The notes under the pieces were generated by a model. It made no database searches, had not been told where the DNA came from, and saw only the letters and a program-made list of their open reading frames with translations. From NCBI GenBank assembly GCA_024291935.2, contig CM044306.1:2242501-2306500 (forward strand): a stretch of 64,000 nucleotides of DNA, in the 5' to 3' direction. A program made the position numbers and the translations under genes. The DNA comes from Okapia johnstoni. Lineage: Eukaryota; Chordata; Mammalia; Artiodactyla; Giraffidae. Positions 44,700-55,990 of this stretch are shown here, one piece after another. The stretch's first letter is position 1, and each line of letters starts with the position of its first letter.

Positions 44700-44985
44700 A
44701 AACGTATGGATATCAAGGGAGGACGGCGGGGGTGGGAGGAACTGGGACATTGGGATTGGCACATGGAAACCATTGACAGTATGTGTGAATGTAGGACAGA
44801 CAGCCAATGAGAACACGCTGCATGGTGCGGGGACTCGGCTCAGTGCTCCGTGGAGACCAAATGGGACCAAGTGCGAAAGGGAAGGGATGTCTTTGCACAT
44901 GTGGCTGAGTCACTGTGCTGGGGGAGAAACCAGCACAGCGTTGTAAAGCAGCTGTACGCCAAAGAAAATGAAAGTTAAAAATCCT
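44700..44985 (+). mobile_element. L1 3' UTR
   Basis: Forward and diverged: GAACTGGGACATTGGGATTG, CCAATGAGAACACGCTGCAT, AGCGTTGTAAAGCAGCTGTA and an A-rich end. Confidence 0.8.
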
Positions 44986-45195
44986 CAAACTCCCCGGCCG
45001 GAGGTGCTCAGGGATTCCTGGAGTGTCTACTGGTGTGTCTGGTAGAATGACGGGTGCTGCTGAGGAAGCATGGTGAAAGTTTGTAGAAGTCATGGATGAT
45101 GATATTGCATCTTTTCTTCAGCAGTTAGACCCAAGGGCCCTATGTTATATCAGTCCTTCAGAGGGAAAAACCCAGGGACGTGGCTGAGTATTGTA

Positions 45196-45443
45196 TCTGT
45201 CCTTCATCTGTCTGTCTGTCTACTATCTATCATCTGTCTGTCTTTCTTTCCATCTATTAATCATCTTTCTCTTATCTGTCTGCTGTCTATCATCTGTCTA
45301 TTGATATCTATCTTTCTAACATCTATTTGTCTTTCTATCATCTATCCATCTTTCTATCCTCTATCTACCATCTATCTATCTTTCCATCATCCATCTACCT
45401 ATCATCTGTCTATCTATTGACACCTATCTATCATCTGTCTAGA
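45196..45443. repeat. interrupted TCTA/TCTG/TCCA microsatellite
   Basis: About 250 bp of pyrimidine-rich tetranucleotides (TCTGTCTGTCTGTC, CTATCTATC, CCATC) with many interruptions. The 92-codon frame across it is low-complexity and not a gene. Confidence 0.95.
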
Positions 45444-46439
45444 TGTCTAAATAGTTGTATAGATGTAGAGATGTAGCTGCATCTATGAGATGCTCTAGAT
45501 CATGGGCATGGATGCATCCCACCATCGTGCTCTGTGTAAATTACCAATAATGGAATCCTAGGTGGCAACTTTCAGACTTGAGGTACTCCCTCATCTCAGA
45601 CTGAAAAGACAACTCATCGTGGGAAGGAAAAAGCAAACACAGTTGTCTTCCTTGCGAGAGACTGCCCTTGTGGTGTCGTATGCAGGCCAAGAGAGGATGC
45701 TGGTGTGGCCAGGGCGGTCAGGCAAGCCCAACCGCTGGAGCACAGGAGGTGGGGACAGTGGTGATGGCTCTGTGCCTCCTTGTGTGGCTGCTGCCCTGCG
45801 TCCCGTGCAGCGGCTGGCCCCACCCTCCCGTGCCTTCCATCCGGGGTCTGCCTTCTGCACCATATCTACAGAGGTGACATCAGACGGGGGGTTTGCAGAG
45901 GAGTTTTCAGCTGCAGTTTGTCAAAGGTGTCCCACCTGTTGTCCTGTCTGTGCAGACCAAACTGACCACGCAGCTGTGTGTGTGTGTGAGACGCCCAGCG
46001 CAGATGCCCTTTGGGTTCGTGGCATGCTCGGACATGACCGTTTCTTTCCGTTGGCTGCCTTGCACTTGATGTGCGCAGAAGACAGGCCCTCCGCCAGCCC
46101 ACAGCTGCTTACAGGGCGTGTGCTGTCATTTTGCTGAAATTCCTGGACTGTCATCTACCATCTATCACAAGTGTCTTTCTTCAAAGGAAGAATAGGAAAA
46201 TAAACTATGACTTTTGCAAGCAAAAAGAGCAAAGAGTTGATTTGATGATATGAATTTTATTAATTATGCAACATATTTGGAGAAGAGGTAGAAGTCTGCT
46301 CTGTATTTGGAAACACCAAAGAATTTAACACATTACGTCCTGGTTTAGGCAAAACACATCTGTGTGTGGATGGCTGCTACCTAGTTTTATTTAGGAGCAG
46401 CTTAAAAAAAAACATGATGGAAAATAATATTTAAAAAGG
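45444..46439. other. unique sequence, GC-rich middle
   Basis: 45560-46130 is GC-rich and carries overlapping frames on both strands, the longest 191 codons on the plus strand. No domain or splice-bounded exon was recognised. A short TGTG run is at 45977-45988. Confidence 0.4.
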
Positions 46440-46532
46440 AATGTGTATAGGTGAATAACTGACTCATGTTGCTGTACAGCAGAGATCGGCACAGCATTGT
46501 AAATCAACTATACTTTAATAAAAAGTGTAATA
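46440..46532 (+). mobile_element. L1 3' end fragment
   Basis: TTGCTGTACAGCAGAGATCG and GCATTGTAAATCAACTATAC followed by TTTAATAAAA are the standard L1 3' terminus. Confidence 0.8.
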
Positions 46533-46765
46533 GAAGGGGGAACAAAGGGCTTTTAGGCAACACCACGGTCCCAAGTATTTGAGTTCTGCTTCCCCACTGG
46601 TTATATTTCCAAAACACTTCAATAAACAGGCCTTTAGAAAAAAGAAGAACTTCTCTCCCTTTATTTTATAAAGACTTCTTTTGAAAAAGGATTTTAGGCA
46701 GCTAGCCAAGATACATTCAAAAGAAAAAACTGGTGATCTGGGGGTTATTGGATGATTTGTGTGTG

Positions 46766-46973
46766 TTTGTGTGAGCTTAGGCGCTCAGTTGTATCTGATT
46801 CTTTGTGAACCCACAGACTGTAGCCAGGCTCCTCTGTCCATTGGATTCTCCAGACAAGAATACCGAATGGGTAACCACTCTCTTCTCCAGGTGATCTTCC
46901 TGACTCAGGGATTGAACCTGGGTCTCCTGCATTGTAGGTGACTTCTTTACCATCTGAGCCACCAGGGAAGTCC
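46766..46973 (-). mobile_element. Bov-tA SINE
   Basis: Reverse copy, from GCGCTCAGTTGTATCTGATT to GAGCCACCAGGGAAGTCC. Moderately diverged. Confidence 0.92.
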
Positions 46974-47317
46974 TATGAACATGTATTGTAACTGAATCTG
47001 AACTGACCATACTGTGACTATTTCACCATTTGGTAAGTTTTTTAAACAAGAAAACTTACCTTGGGCACTAATTTAATTTCAGGTACCTGTGAAGTCCACT
47101 GTAATATTGAAATTTAAAAAAGTGAGATTTTAGTTGTAAGATTAGGCATTGTGGATATTGCTTATACAGTTTACTTAGTTTTACTTACTTAGTTCATTGC
47201 AAAGGCTAGATAATGTGACTACTGTTATTATTACTTATACTATTTCTTTCATTCATGGAGAAGGATTCTGAAGTCTCCTGGCAACTTTGATAATAATCCT
47301 GTTTTCAAATTCATTTC
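46974..47317. other. unique AT-rich sequence
   Basis: No feature recognised. Confidence 0.35.
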
Positions 47318-47665
47318 TTTTTTTAAACTTGAGTATGATTGCTTTACCATGTTATGTTAGTCTCTGCTGTACAACACAGTGAATCAGCAGTGCACGAAAG
47401 CTAAGTGCCTTCACTCGTGTCCGATTCTGTGCGACCCCATGGACCCACCAGGCCCCTCTGTCCGTGGGATTCTCCAGGCAAGAATACTGGAATGGGTTGC
47501 CATGCCATGCCCTTCTCCAGGGGATCTTCCTGACCCAGGGATCAAACTTGTGTCTCTTATGTTTCCTGCATTGGCAGATGGGTTCTCTACCACTAGTGCC
47601 ACCTGGGAAGCCTGAATCAGCTATCGGTATACATATATCCCCTCCCTCTCAACTTCATTTCAAAA
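47318..47665 (-). mobile_element. L1 3' end, antisense, split by a SINE
   Basis: Left part: TTGAGTATGATTGCTTTACC and CTGCTGTACAACACAGTGAA. Right part: CAGCTATCGGTATACATATA and TCCCCTCCCTCTCAAC. They join across the SINE. Confidence 0.85.
47389..47612 (-). mobile_element. Bov-tA SINE inside L1
   Basis: Reverse copy from GTGCACGAAAGCTAAGTGCC to GCCACCTGGGAAGCC. A 9-bp duplication, TGAATCAGC (47380-47388 and 47613-47621), marks the target in the L1. Confidence 0.95.
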
Positions 47666-47743
47666 GGAGGGAGAGGACAAGTATGATGTGCTCAAGACAC
47701 CAGTCACGGCCTCCTGGGCTACTCTCTCTACCCCCCACTACAG

Positions 47744-50732
47744 CTGGAGAAGGGCATGGCAAACCACTTCAGTATACTTGCCTTGAGAACCCTATGAACA
47801 GTATGAAAAGGAAAAAGTTATGACATTGAAAGATGAACTCCCCAGGTCGGTAGGTGCCCAATATGCTACTGGAGATAAATGGAGAAACAACTCCAGAAAG
47901 AATGAAAAGACAGAGCCAAAGCAAAAACAACACCCACTTGTGGATGTGACTGGTGATGGAAGCAAGGTCCGATGCTGTAAAGAACAATATTGCATAGGAA
48001 CTTAGAATGTTAGGTCCATGAATCAAAGCAAATTGGAAGTGGTCAAACAGGAGATGGCAAGAGTGAGCGTCAACATTTTAGGAATCAGCGAACTAAGACG
48101 GACTGGAATGGGCGAATTTAACTCAGATGACCATTATATCTACTACCGTGGGCAAGAATCCCTTAGAAGAAATGGAGTAGCCCTCATAGTCAACAAAAGA
48201 GTCCGAAATCCAGTACTTGGATGCAGTCTCAAAAGCGACAGAGTTCATTTCCAAAGCAAACAATTCAATATCACAGTAATCCAAGTCTATGCCCCAACCA
48301 GTGATGCTGAAGAAGCTGAAGTTGAATGGTTCTATGAAGACCTACAAGACCTTCTAGAACTAACACCCAAAAAAGATGTCCTTCCTCTTCATTATAGGGG
48401 ACTGGAATGCAAAAGTATGAAGTCAAGAAATACCTGGAGTAACAGGCAAATTTGGCCTTGGAGTACAGAATGAAGCAGGGCAAAGGCAAACAGAGTTTTG
48501 CCAAGAGAACGCACTGATCATAGCAAACACCCTCTTCCAACAACACAAGAGAAGACTGTACACGTGGACGTCACCAGATGGTCAACACCGAAATCAGATT
48601 GATTATATTCTTTGCAGCCAAATGTGGAGAAGCTCTACACAGTCAGCAAAAACAAGACCTGGAAGCTGACTGTGGCTCAGATCATAAACTCCTTATTGCC
48701 AAATTCAGACTGAAATTGAAGAAAGTAGGGAAAACCACTAGACCATTCAGGTATGACCTAAATCAAATCCCTTATGACTATACAGTGGAAGTCAGAAATA
48801 GATTTAAGGGACTAGATCTGATAGACAGAGTGCCTGATGAACTATGGATGGAGGTTCGTGACATTGTACAGGAGACAGGGATCAAGACCATCTCCAAGAA
48901 AAATAAATTCAAAAAAGCAAAATGGCTGTCTGAGGAGGCCTTACAAACAGCTGTGAAAAGAAGAGAAGTGAAAGGCAAGGGAGAAAAGGAAAGATATACC
49001 CATTTGAATGCAGAGTTCCAAAGAATATCAAGGAGAGATAAGAAAGCCTTCCTCAGTGATCAATGCAAAGAAATAGAGGAAAACAATAGAATGGAAAAGA
49101 CTAGAGATCTCTTCAAGAAAATTAGATACCAAGGGAACATTTCATGCAAAGATGGGCTCAATAAAGGACAGAAATGGTATGGACCTAACAGAAGCAGAAG
49201 ATATTAAGAGGAGGTGGCAAGAATACATAGAAGAACTGTACAAAAAAGATCTTCATGACCTGGATAATCACGATGGTGTGATCCCTCACCTAGAGCCAGA
49301 CATCCTGGAATGTGAAGTCAAGTGGGCCTTAGGAAGCATCACTATGAACAAAGCTAGTGGAGGTGATGGAATTCCAGTTGAGCTATTTCAAATCCTAAAA
49401 GATAATGCTGTGAAAGTGCTGGACTTAATATGCCAGCAAATTTGGAAAACTCAGCAGTGGCCACAGGACTGGAAAAGGTCAGTTTTCATTCCAATCCCAA
49501 AGAAAGGCAATACCAAAGAATGTTCAAACTGCTGCACAATTTCACTCATCTTACATGCTAGTAAAGTAATGCTCAAAATTCTCCAAGCCAGGCTTCAACA
49601 ATAGGTGAACCAAGAACTTCCAGATGTTCAAGCTGGTTTTAGAAAAGGCAAATTGCCAACATCCGCTGGATCATCGAAAAAGCAAGAGAGTTCCAGTTTC
49701 TGTTTTATTGACTCTGCCAAAGCCTTTGACTGTATGGATCACCACAAACTGTGAAAAATTCTTCAAGAGATGGGAATACCAGACCGCCTGGTATTGTTGT
49801 TCCTGTCTGGAACAACAGACTGGTTCCAAATAGGAAAAGGAGTACGTCAAGGCTGTATATTGTCACCCTGCTTATTTAGCTTATATGCAGAGTACATCAT
49901 GAGAAATGCTGGGCTGGATGAAGCACAAGCTGGAATCAAGATTGCCAGGAGAAATATCAATAACCTCAAATATGCAGATGACATCACCCTTATGGCAGAA
50001 AGTGAAGAAGAACTAAAGAGCCTCTTGATGAAAGTGAAAGAGGAGAGTGAAAAAGTTGGCTTAAAGCTCAACATTCTGAAAACTAAGATCATGGCATCTG
50101 GTCCCATCACTTCATGGCAACAGTGGCAGGCTTTATTTTTTGGGCTCCAAAATCAGCGCAGATGGTGATTGCAGCCATGAAATTAAAAGACGCTTACTCC
50201 TTGGAAGGAAAGTTATGACCAACCTAGGCAGCTTATTAAAAAGCAGAGACATCACTTTACCAACAAAGATCTGTCTAGTCAAGGCTATGGTTTTTCCAGT
50301 GGTCATGTATGGATGTGAGAGTTGGACTATAAAGAAAGCTGAGCACCAAAGAATTGATGCTTTTGAACTGTGGTGTTGGAGAAGACTCTTGAGGGTCCCT
50401 TGGACTGCAAAGAGATCCAACCAGTCCATCCTAAAGGAGATCAGTCTTGGGTGTTCACTGGAAGGACTGATGTTGAAGCTGAAACTCCAGTCCTTTGGCC
50501 ACCTCATGCTAAGAGCTGACTCATTTGAAAAGACCCTGATGCTGGGAAAGATTGAGGGCAGGAGGAGAAGGGGATGACAGAGGATGAGATGGTTGGATGG
50601 TATCACCGACTCAATAGACATGAGTTTGAGTAAACTCCGGGAGTTGGTGATGGATAAGGAGGCCTGGCGTGCTGTAGTCCATGGGGTCACAAAGATTCGG
50701 ACAAAACTGAGCGACTGAACTGAACTGACTGA
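47744..50732 (+). mobile_element. BovB LINE, long uninverted copy
   Basis: Starts inside the BovB 5' UTR (CTGGAGAAGGGCATGGCAAA) and ends in the GAACTGAACTGA-type tail. Likely target duplication: CCCCCCACTACAG (47731-47743) and CCCTCCAGTACAG (50733-50745), 11 of 13 bases. Two internal deletions are visible by comparison with the copy at 29.6-31.9 kb, near 49650 and near 49797. Confidence 0.96.
48010..50700 (+). pseudogene. BovB endonuclease-reverse transcriptase remnant
   Basis: Domain order is apurinic-like endonuclease, linker, reverse transcriptase and C-terminal Cys/His-rich part, as in RTE LINEs. The endonuclease (48018-48473) keeps ILGISEL, the PTSDAEEAE block and the DLLELTPKKDV block, then loses frame just before the GDWNAK motif (near 48395). 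It resumes at the SPDGQHRNQIDYI region near 48573. The frame 48578-49207 and the overlapping 49152-49604 cover the linker and RT fingers. A TGA near 49751 follows motif A. The frame 49770-50168 keeps QGCILSPCLF and an intact YADD at 49971-49982. The C-terminal part is 50140-50577. Frameshifts, stops and two deletions mean no full enzyme can be made. Confidence 0.93.
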
Positions 50733-50842
50733 CCCTCCAGTACAGTGCTGATGACAGGTGTTTGCACCCTGTTTGCAGCAGGTGCCTGTCTGCTTGAATG
50801 AATGGCTTTCATCCTAGCTGGCTAGTTGGATGCTCCTAGGAG

Positions 50843-50910
50843 TAAGGAACTGAGATCCAGAGACCAGTGAGGTTGCCTGTGAGGAGCAGTTGGGAATCTG
50901 GAGTCAGTGC
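50843..50910 (-). mobile_element. possible MIR fragment
   Basis: AAGGAACTGAGATCCAGAGA, a GTTGCC block and GGGAATCTGGAGTCAG follow the order of the reverse MIR core, but the match is weak. Confidence 0.3.
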
Positions 50911-51003
50911 TGTGGCCAGGTGCAGATTGCATTTCAGGTGAACATAGAAGCTAAAGTCCTGGTGAAGGAGGCTCATCTATAGACTAGAATAGTGCAGGCA
51001 TCA

Positions 51004-51190
51004 ATTGTATATTGCTGTATAGCAAATTATCAAGTCGATGGCTTAAACTAATGCACATTTATTATCTCACGTGTTCAGTGGGTTGAGAGTCGGGGCGTGG
51101 GCTAAGTGGGTTCTTTGACTCAGGATCTCTCACAAGGTGTCAAGACTCAGTGGGAGCCCTGAGGTCATTTTCCTGCGACTAGATGGTCCC
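51004..51190. mobile_element. old mammalian interspersed repeat, family not named
   Basis: ATAGCAAATTATCAAG, GGCTTAAACTAATGCACATT and TATTATCTCACGTGTTCAGT resemble a common mammal-wide repeat with the phrase TGGCTTAAAACAACA and TTTATTATCTCACAGTTC. The family is not assigned. Confidence 0.4.
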
Positions 51191-51429
51191 ATTTGGGGGC
51201 AGTGAAGAGCGGCTGTAAATACAGGTGCTTTGCTCACTTGCCCCTCGCTCACCTCCTGCCGTGCAGCCTGGCTCCTCAGAGGCCATGGGCTGGGACAGGC
51301 CCGTGGCCCGGGGTTGGGGATCCCTGCTTTAAATGTCAGCTCTCCATCCTCTCCTTCCTCCAGCTCTTGGAACCAGCCTTTGACTGCTGTCTCTGTGGAT
51401 TTGACTACTCTTGTGTTTTATTTTTTTGT

Positions 51430-51740
51430 TGTTGTTGCTCAGTCGCTAAGTCGTGTCTGACTCTTTGCAGCCCCATGGACTACAGCATGCCAGGCCTCCC
51501 TGTCCTTCACCATCTCCCAGAGCTTGCTCAAACTCACGTCCATCGAGTCGGTGATGCCATCCAACCATCTCATCCTGTCGTCCCCTTCTCCTCCTGCCCT
51601 GAATCTTTCCCAGCATCGGGGTCTTTTCCAATAAGTAGGATCTTCACATCAGGTGGCCAAAGTATTGGAGCTTCAGCTTCAATATCAGTCCTTCCAACAC
51701 ATGTCCAGGGTTTACTTCCTTTAGGACTGATTACTCTAGG
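51430..51740 (-). mobile_element. BovB LINE 3' end
   Basis: Reverse copy from GTTGTTGCTCAGTCGCTAAG to TCCTTTAGGACTGATTACTC. A forward Bov-tA follows within 10 bases. Confidence 0.95.
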
Positions 51741-51748
51741 TACCATAT

Positions 51749-51950
51749 TGAGTTTCCCTGGTGGCTCAATGGTAAAGAATCTGCCTGCCAGTGCAGGAAA
51801 TGTGGGTTTTATCCCTGTGTTGGGAAGATCCCCTGGAGAAGGAAGTGACAACTGACTCCAGTATTCTTGCCTGGGAAACCCCACGGACAGAGAAGCCTGG
51901 AGGACTACAGTCCATGGGGTTGCAAGAGTCCACGACTTAGACACTAAACA
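51749..51950 (+). mobile_element. Bov-tA SINE
   Basis: Head GAGTTTCCCTGGTGGCTCAA, body GGAGAAGGAAGTGACAACTG, tail near GTCCACGACTTAGACACTAA. A short deletion lies in the GCAAAGAGTCGGAC block. Confidence 0.92.
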
Positions 51951-52196
51951 ACAACAGTGACTAGTGATGTTGAAAACCTTTCACGTGCTTGTATATCTTC
52001 TTTGGAAAAATGTCCATTTGAGTCCTTTGCCCATTTTTAAATCAATTTGTTTCTTTTACTATTGTTGTTTCGTAGGAATTCTTTATATACCCTGGGTATT
52101 TACTCCTTAGAAGATACATGTTAGTGATGACTTCCTTCTTCAGTTGACCTTGTTAAAATGGGTTTCTGTTCTTTGTCATCAAATATCGCTAATGAA

Positions 52197-52281
52197 TTGC
52201 CTGGAGAATCTCACGGACAGAGAAGCCTGATGGGCTACAGTCCATGGGGTCGAAAAGAGTCAGAGGCGACTGAGCTACTCA
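52197..52281 (+). mobile_element. Bov-A fragment
   Basis: 5'-truncated Bov-A: ATTGCCTGGAGAATCTCACG to AGTCAGAGGCGACTGAGCTA. Confidence 0.88.
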
Positions 52282-54109
52282 CATCCCTAATGCATCCCTA
52301 ATGAGTGCAAACATCAGGAAATCTTTGCTTTTCATTTCAATTCTTCGTAGTGTTTTGTGTCACATTTACTGTTTTTTAAAGGCCAATGCATGAAGTCAAG
52401 CTCTACAGATTTGATTAGGGAGTGGCATGGTGTTTTGGGTGCCCCTAGTAGCCAGATTAGAATTTTAGATTAAATCCAAGTTCTCACACAAATTTAGATC
52501 GATAACTTTTACCCAAGTGCTTGAAATATCCAGATAATGATGAAAGAGTGCTTTTTCCTTCACATGATACTAATTCTTCCCTTCACTTTATATGAATAGA
52601 CTCCATCCAAGAACTGAACATAAACCCAATACGCTCCCAACATGTTCCAAATATGTGTTGGTGTAGACATTTTCTTGGACAGGACTAGCGTAGGGGATGG
52701 GCTCATGTCTCACGCTTCCAGACCTTGACCCTTTCCAAGTACTGCGCTCTCACTAATACTTGCTTTTGACTTCTAATAATTGAGAAACTGGAGTTGTTTT
52801 TTTTTCTTTTCACAAGTATAAATTAATCATAAATGCTAAATTAGGTTGCTTGTCCAAAGTATATACCGCTTGAAATTGAGGGGGTGTGGGGCAACACCTT
52901 TGCTCTCAGATCACCACAGTTCCCTGTGGAGGAGCCCAGGAAGCAGGTTGCTTGCTGAATAGCTGAGATTTATGTGATTTTTTTAGCAGGTGAATTTCAA
53001 ATCCACATGTCGAAAAGTTTCTTCCCAAAGCTAATGGCCCGCGATGGGGGAGGGGGTGCCCCTCAAGCCGCTCCTGGGCAGCACAGAGCCCCTGATCGAG
53101 TGAGTGGATCTGCACTTTGCAGTGAGAGAGGGCTTTTCTTTTTTTCCTCCTTCCTCTCCCCAGCTTTTTTTTCCACCACTCTAATGAAATTTGCAGACGC
53201 AGAAAGGAAACCAAGTTATTTATAGGAGTGGGAGGAATGCGCACGCTAATTGTGCTTCGTCTATTCCTAAGTGTGTGATCTGTTTGCTATTAAAGTTTAC
53301 AATCTTTCAGCAATATACACATTGTTTTTAAAGGGGGAGAACTTCATAAATCTAACAAAGAGAAACCAAAATAAATTATTCTAAGGGTTCAAATTGTCTA
53401 ATCAAAGTCAGGTTCAATATAAAAATTTATTTGTCGGATTAATCTCTCTTGCAGCACTGATCGCTCCTCTCCCCCCCACTAGCTTAATCACTTCCCTTCT
53501 AGATTTGTGAGGTTTGATATAGCTGCTCACAAGTGATACACATTTTTAGTGGTGAGTTATCATATGTACAGTGCACACTCACACACCAGGAAAACTGGAT
53601 CAAATGGAAAGTTCCTGGAAACAAGTGTCTGAAGATGACACTGGGCCCTGACGGCCGAAATCCAGCATTTTGACAGTCTGGGTAATTCAGATGGAAATAG
53701 TTCAAGTCATTTGGTCCAGTATCAAGTCGTTCTGGGTAGAAAACTGTTCTGGAAAACATTCTCCCAGGCTTTTCCCCCTTTATTGCCTCCACCTAATAAT
53801 CACGGGAACCTGCTTATTGGAAATTTAACCCTTGTTAAAAGGAGCTAGAAAAGTCATAATGTTCCTTAGGTAAACTTTCCATAGTGGAAATCATTTCCTG
53901 CTTGAAATTTGTTTCAGTGTGACTGTCAAGGCTACAGGGAATAGAAGATTACTCAGATTACTCTAAAGAAAGATCAGTTTATGAAAAGACCATAACCTCT
54001 TAAAATCACAACTGGAAAACCATCAGGAAACTAGGCAGCTCCCGAGGGCCACACGGAGATGCCAACACCTGGCACGTTTTCTTCTGTGTCCTTCTGCTCC
54101 TGAATATCT
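52282..54109. other. longest stretch without a recognised repeat
   Basis: 1.8 kb with no assigned repeat or exon. A pyrimidine tract ending in CAG at 53440-53456 (TCTCTCTTGCAG) has no convincing coding block after it. The 112-codon minus frame at 52906-53244 has no domain. Confidence 0.45.
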
Positions 54110-54462
54110 TCTTGTTGTTGAGTCACTACGTTGGGTCCGACTCTTTGCAGCCCCATGGACTGTGGCTCGCCAGCCTCCTCTTTCCGCCACTACTTCCCAG
54201 AGTTTGCTCAGATTCATGCCCATCGCGTCAGTGACGCTCTCTAACCAGCTTGTCCTCTGCTGTCCCTTCTTCTTTGCCTTCAGTCTTTCTCAGCATCACG
54301 GTCTTTTCCACTGAGTCAGCTCCTCGCATCAGGTGGCCAAAGCATTGGAGCTTCGGCTTCAGTATCAGTCCTTCCAATGAATACTCAGGACTGATTGCCT
54401 TTGGGATGGACTGGTTTGATTTTCTTGTAGTCCAAGGGACTCCCAAGAATCTTCTCCATTGC
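54110..54462 (-). mobile_element. BovB LINE 3' end
   Basis: Reverse copy from TTGTTGTTGAGTCACTACGT to GGACTCCCAAGAATCTTCTC. More diverged than most. Confidence 0.93.
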
Positions 54463-54631
54463 GTTATTCTTCCCGAAGGTCTTGCTGGTCCCGTGGCCCA
54501 GCTCGGCCTCCGTGAAGGTGGTCTCTCACAGGATGTAAATACTGGGAGGCATGGTTCACTGGGATCCCTGAAACAACACCAGTCACTCAGATTTTGTCAT
54601 ATTAATTGAAATAGCAGGTGGACAATTATGT

Positions 54632-54705
54632 TTAATGGACAGAGGGGCCTGGCATGCTGCAGTTCATAAGGTCACAAAGAGTTGGAATATGACTGAGCAT
54701 GCATG
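54632..54705 (+). mobile_element. short Bov-A/BovB 3' tail
   Basis: ATGGACAGAGGGGCCTGGCA then CACAAAGAGTTGGAATATGA. Strong 5' truncation. Confidence 0.85.
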
Positions 54706-54719
54706 CAATGGTCTTTAAT

Positions 54720-54775
54720 GCCCATAACTGACACTCAGTAAGCACCTGATGAATGCTTTTATTGAAGGAATTATG
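54720..54775 (+). mobile_element. L2-like 3' end
   Basis: CTGACACTCAGTAAGCACCT followed by GATGAATGCTTTTATTGAAG resembles the L2 terminus. Confidence 0.45.
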
Positions 54776-55172
54776 GACAGTTTTCTACACATACCATAGC
54801 TACATCACATTGTACATTTCTGTGTTTAAAACATGAATGTGCTCAATAGAAGCATTGCTGTTTTATTAATATCATGCTTTTTATAAACATATTTAGGAAT
54901 TTCTGTCCTCTTAAAAGATATTTCAGAGAGTCTCAAAAATTCCTGGTCACCCAGATTTCTCTCCTTCAAGAACTGCTGCATCCTGTGTCCAGAGACCTTA
55001 TGATAACTAAGAGCATAACTGCAAAATGACATGTCAGCATAGGCGTGATGTCAGAATGAGATAGGTTAGTTAATTAGGGAAATCATCTCAGAGAGGAGGG
55101 ATTGAGTAATTTTCAAGTAAATTAGAATCATCTTTGTATCAGCTCTGGAGGCTCCTGATTTTGTAGAAGTGG
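54776..55172. other. unique sequence
   Basis: No feature recognised. Confidence 0.35.
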
Positions 55173-55270
55173 GAATGGACACTTAGGAGTACAGCAGAAA
55201 TTAACACAGTGATGTAAATCAACTATCCTTCAATGATAAATGTGTTTAAAAAGTAAAATAAAGTAATTAT
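55173..55270 (+). mobile_element. L1 3' end fragment
   Basis: GAGTACAGCAGAAATTAACA followed by GTGATGTAAATCAACTATCC and an A-rich end is the L1 3' terminus. Confidence 0.75.
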
Positions 55271-55324
55271 TTTTAAAAAGGAGACACATCCTGTCCAAGG
55301 TCACTGTCCGTGATCAAGTCATAA

Positions 55325-55990
55325 TTCAAATCATCATCCTCCAATACATTCATCCACCAACAAATATTTATTGCATGCGAAGCACTCCATCTCTGTGGGT
55401 GAGAAGGAAAGAGACATGTCTGTACCTCTGTGGAGCTTATGGTCCACCTGGGAGGAAGACAGGAGAGAAGTAAATAAACCAGCTCAGTAACCATCCCAAG
55501 TTGCGATGCACACGACGAGCCCACCGCACAGGGCAGGGTGAGGGAGAGCACCATGGGACAGGGAGGCTCATCAGGCAAGGCTTCGCCAATGGGGTGACAT
55601 TTCAGCTGGATTCCCAAGCAGCAATGGGCAGGAGCCAGCTTTGAGAAGAACAAGAGAACACTCCAGATGGAGGGAACGAGGCTTGTCAGGGTCCTGAGCC
55701 CGGCTTTGACGATTTTAGAGGAGATAAAAGAAAACACGTGTGGGTGAGCACTGGGAAGGGAAGAGGTGAGAGGCATCGGACTGACATGAGACTCAGAGGG
55801 TCCCACCCCCTCTGGGCCTTTGAGGTCATGAAAGGAAACTTGGGTTTTATTTTAGAGACAACAGGAAGCCACTGACATATTTAAGAAAGCGAGTTCCACA
55901 ATTTTAAAAGGCTTGCTTACTCAGTAAACCTTGATTGAAAGCCTATTTATTTTCGGTGGGCTATGCCAATGGATAACAGGGCAGGAAGTT
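55325..55990 (-). mobile_element. L2-like LINE, antisense
   Basis: TCATCCACCAACAAATATTT, TGTACCTCTGTGGAGCTTAT, CAATGGGGTGACATTTCAGC, ACTCCAGATGGAGGGAACGA and GAAGCCACTGACATATTTAA follow, in order, the reverse of a long old LINE 3' region ascribed here to L2. The 177-codon frame inside it (55273-55806) is not a gene. Confidence 0.6.

Noticed and set aside
45562..46137. 191-codon open frame in GC-rich DNA
   Set aside because: Frames are open on both strands over the same bases, as expected from high GC. No domain recognised.
50133..50690. 185-codon minus-strand frame and similar ones at 33425, 40835 and 62891
   Set aside because: These are antisense shadows of the BovB RT C-terminal region. 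They recur wherever that region occurs.
55273..55806. 177-codon minus-strand frame
   Set aside because: It overlaps an L2-like repeat whose consensus does not code in this frame.
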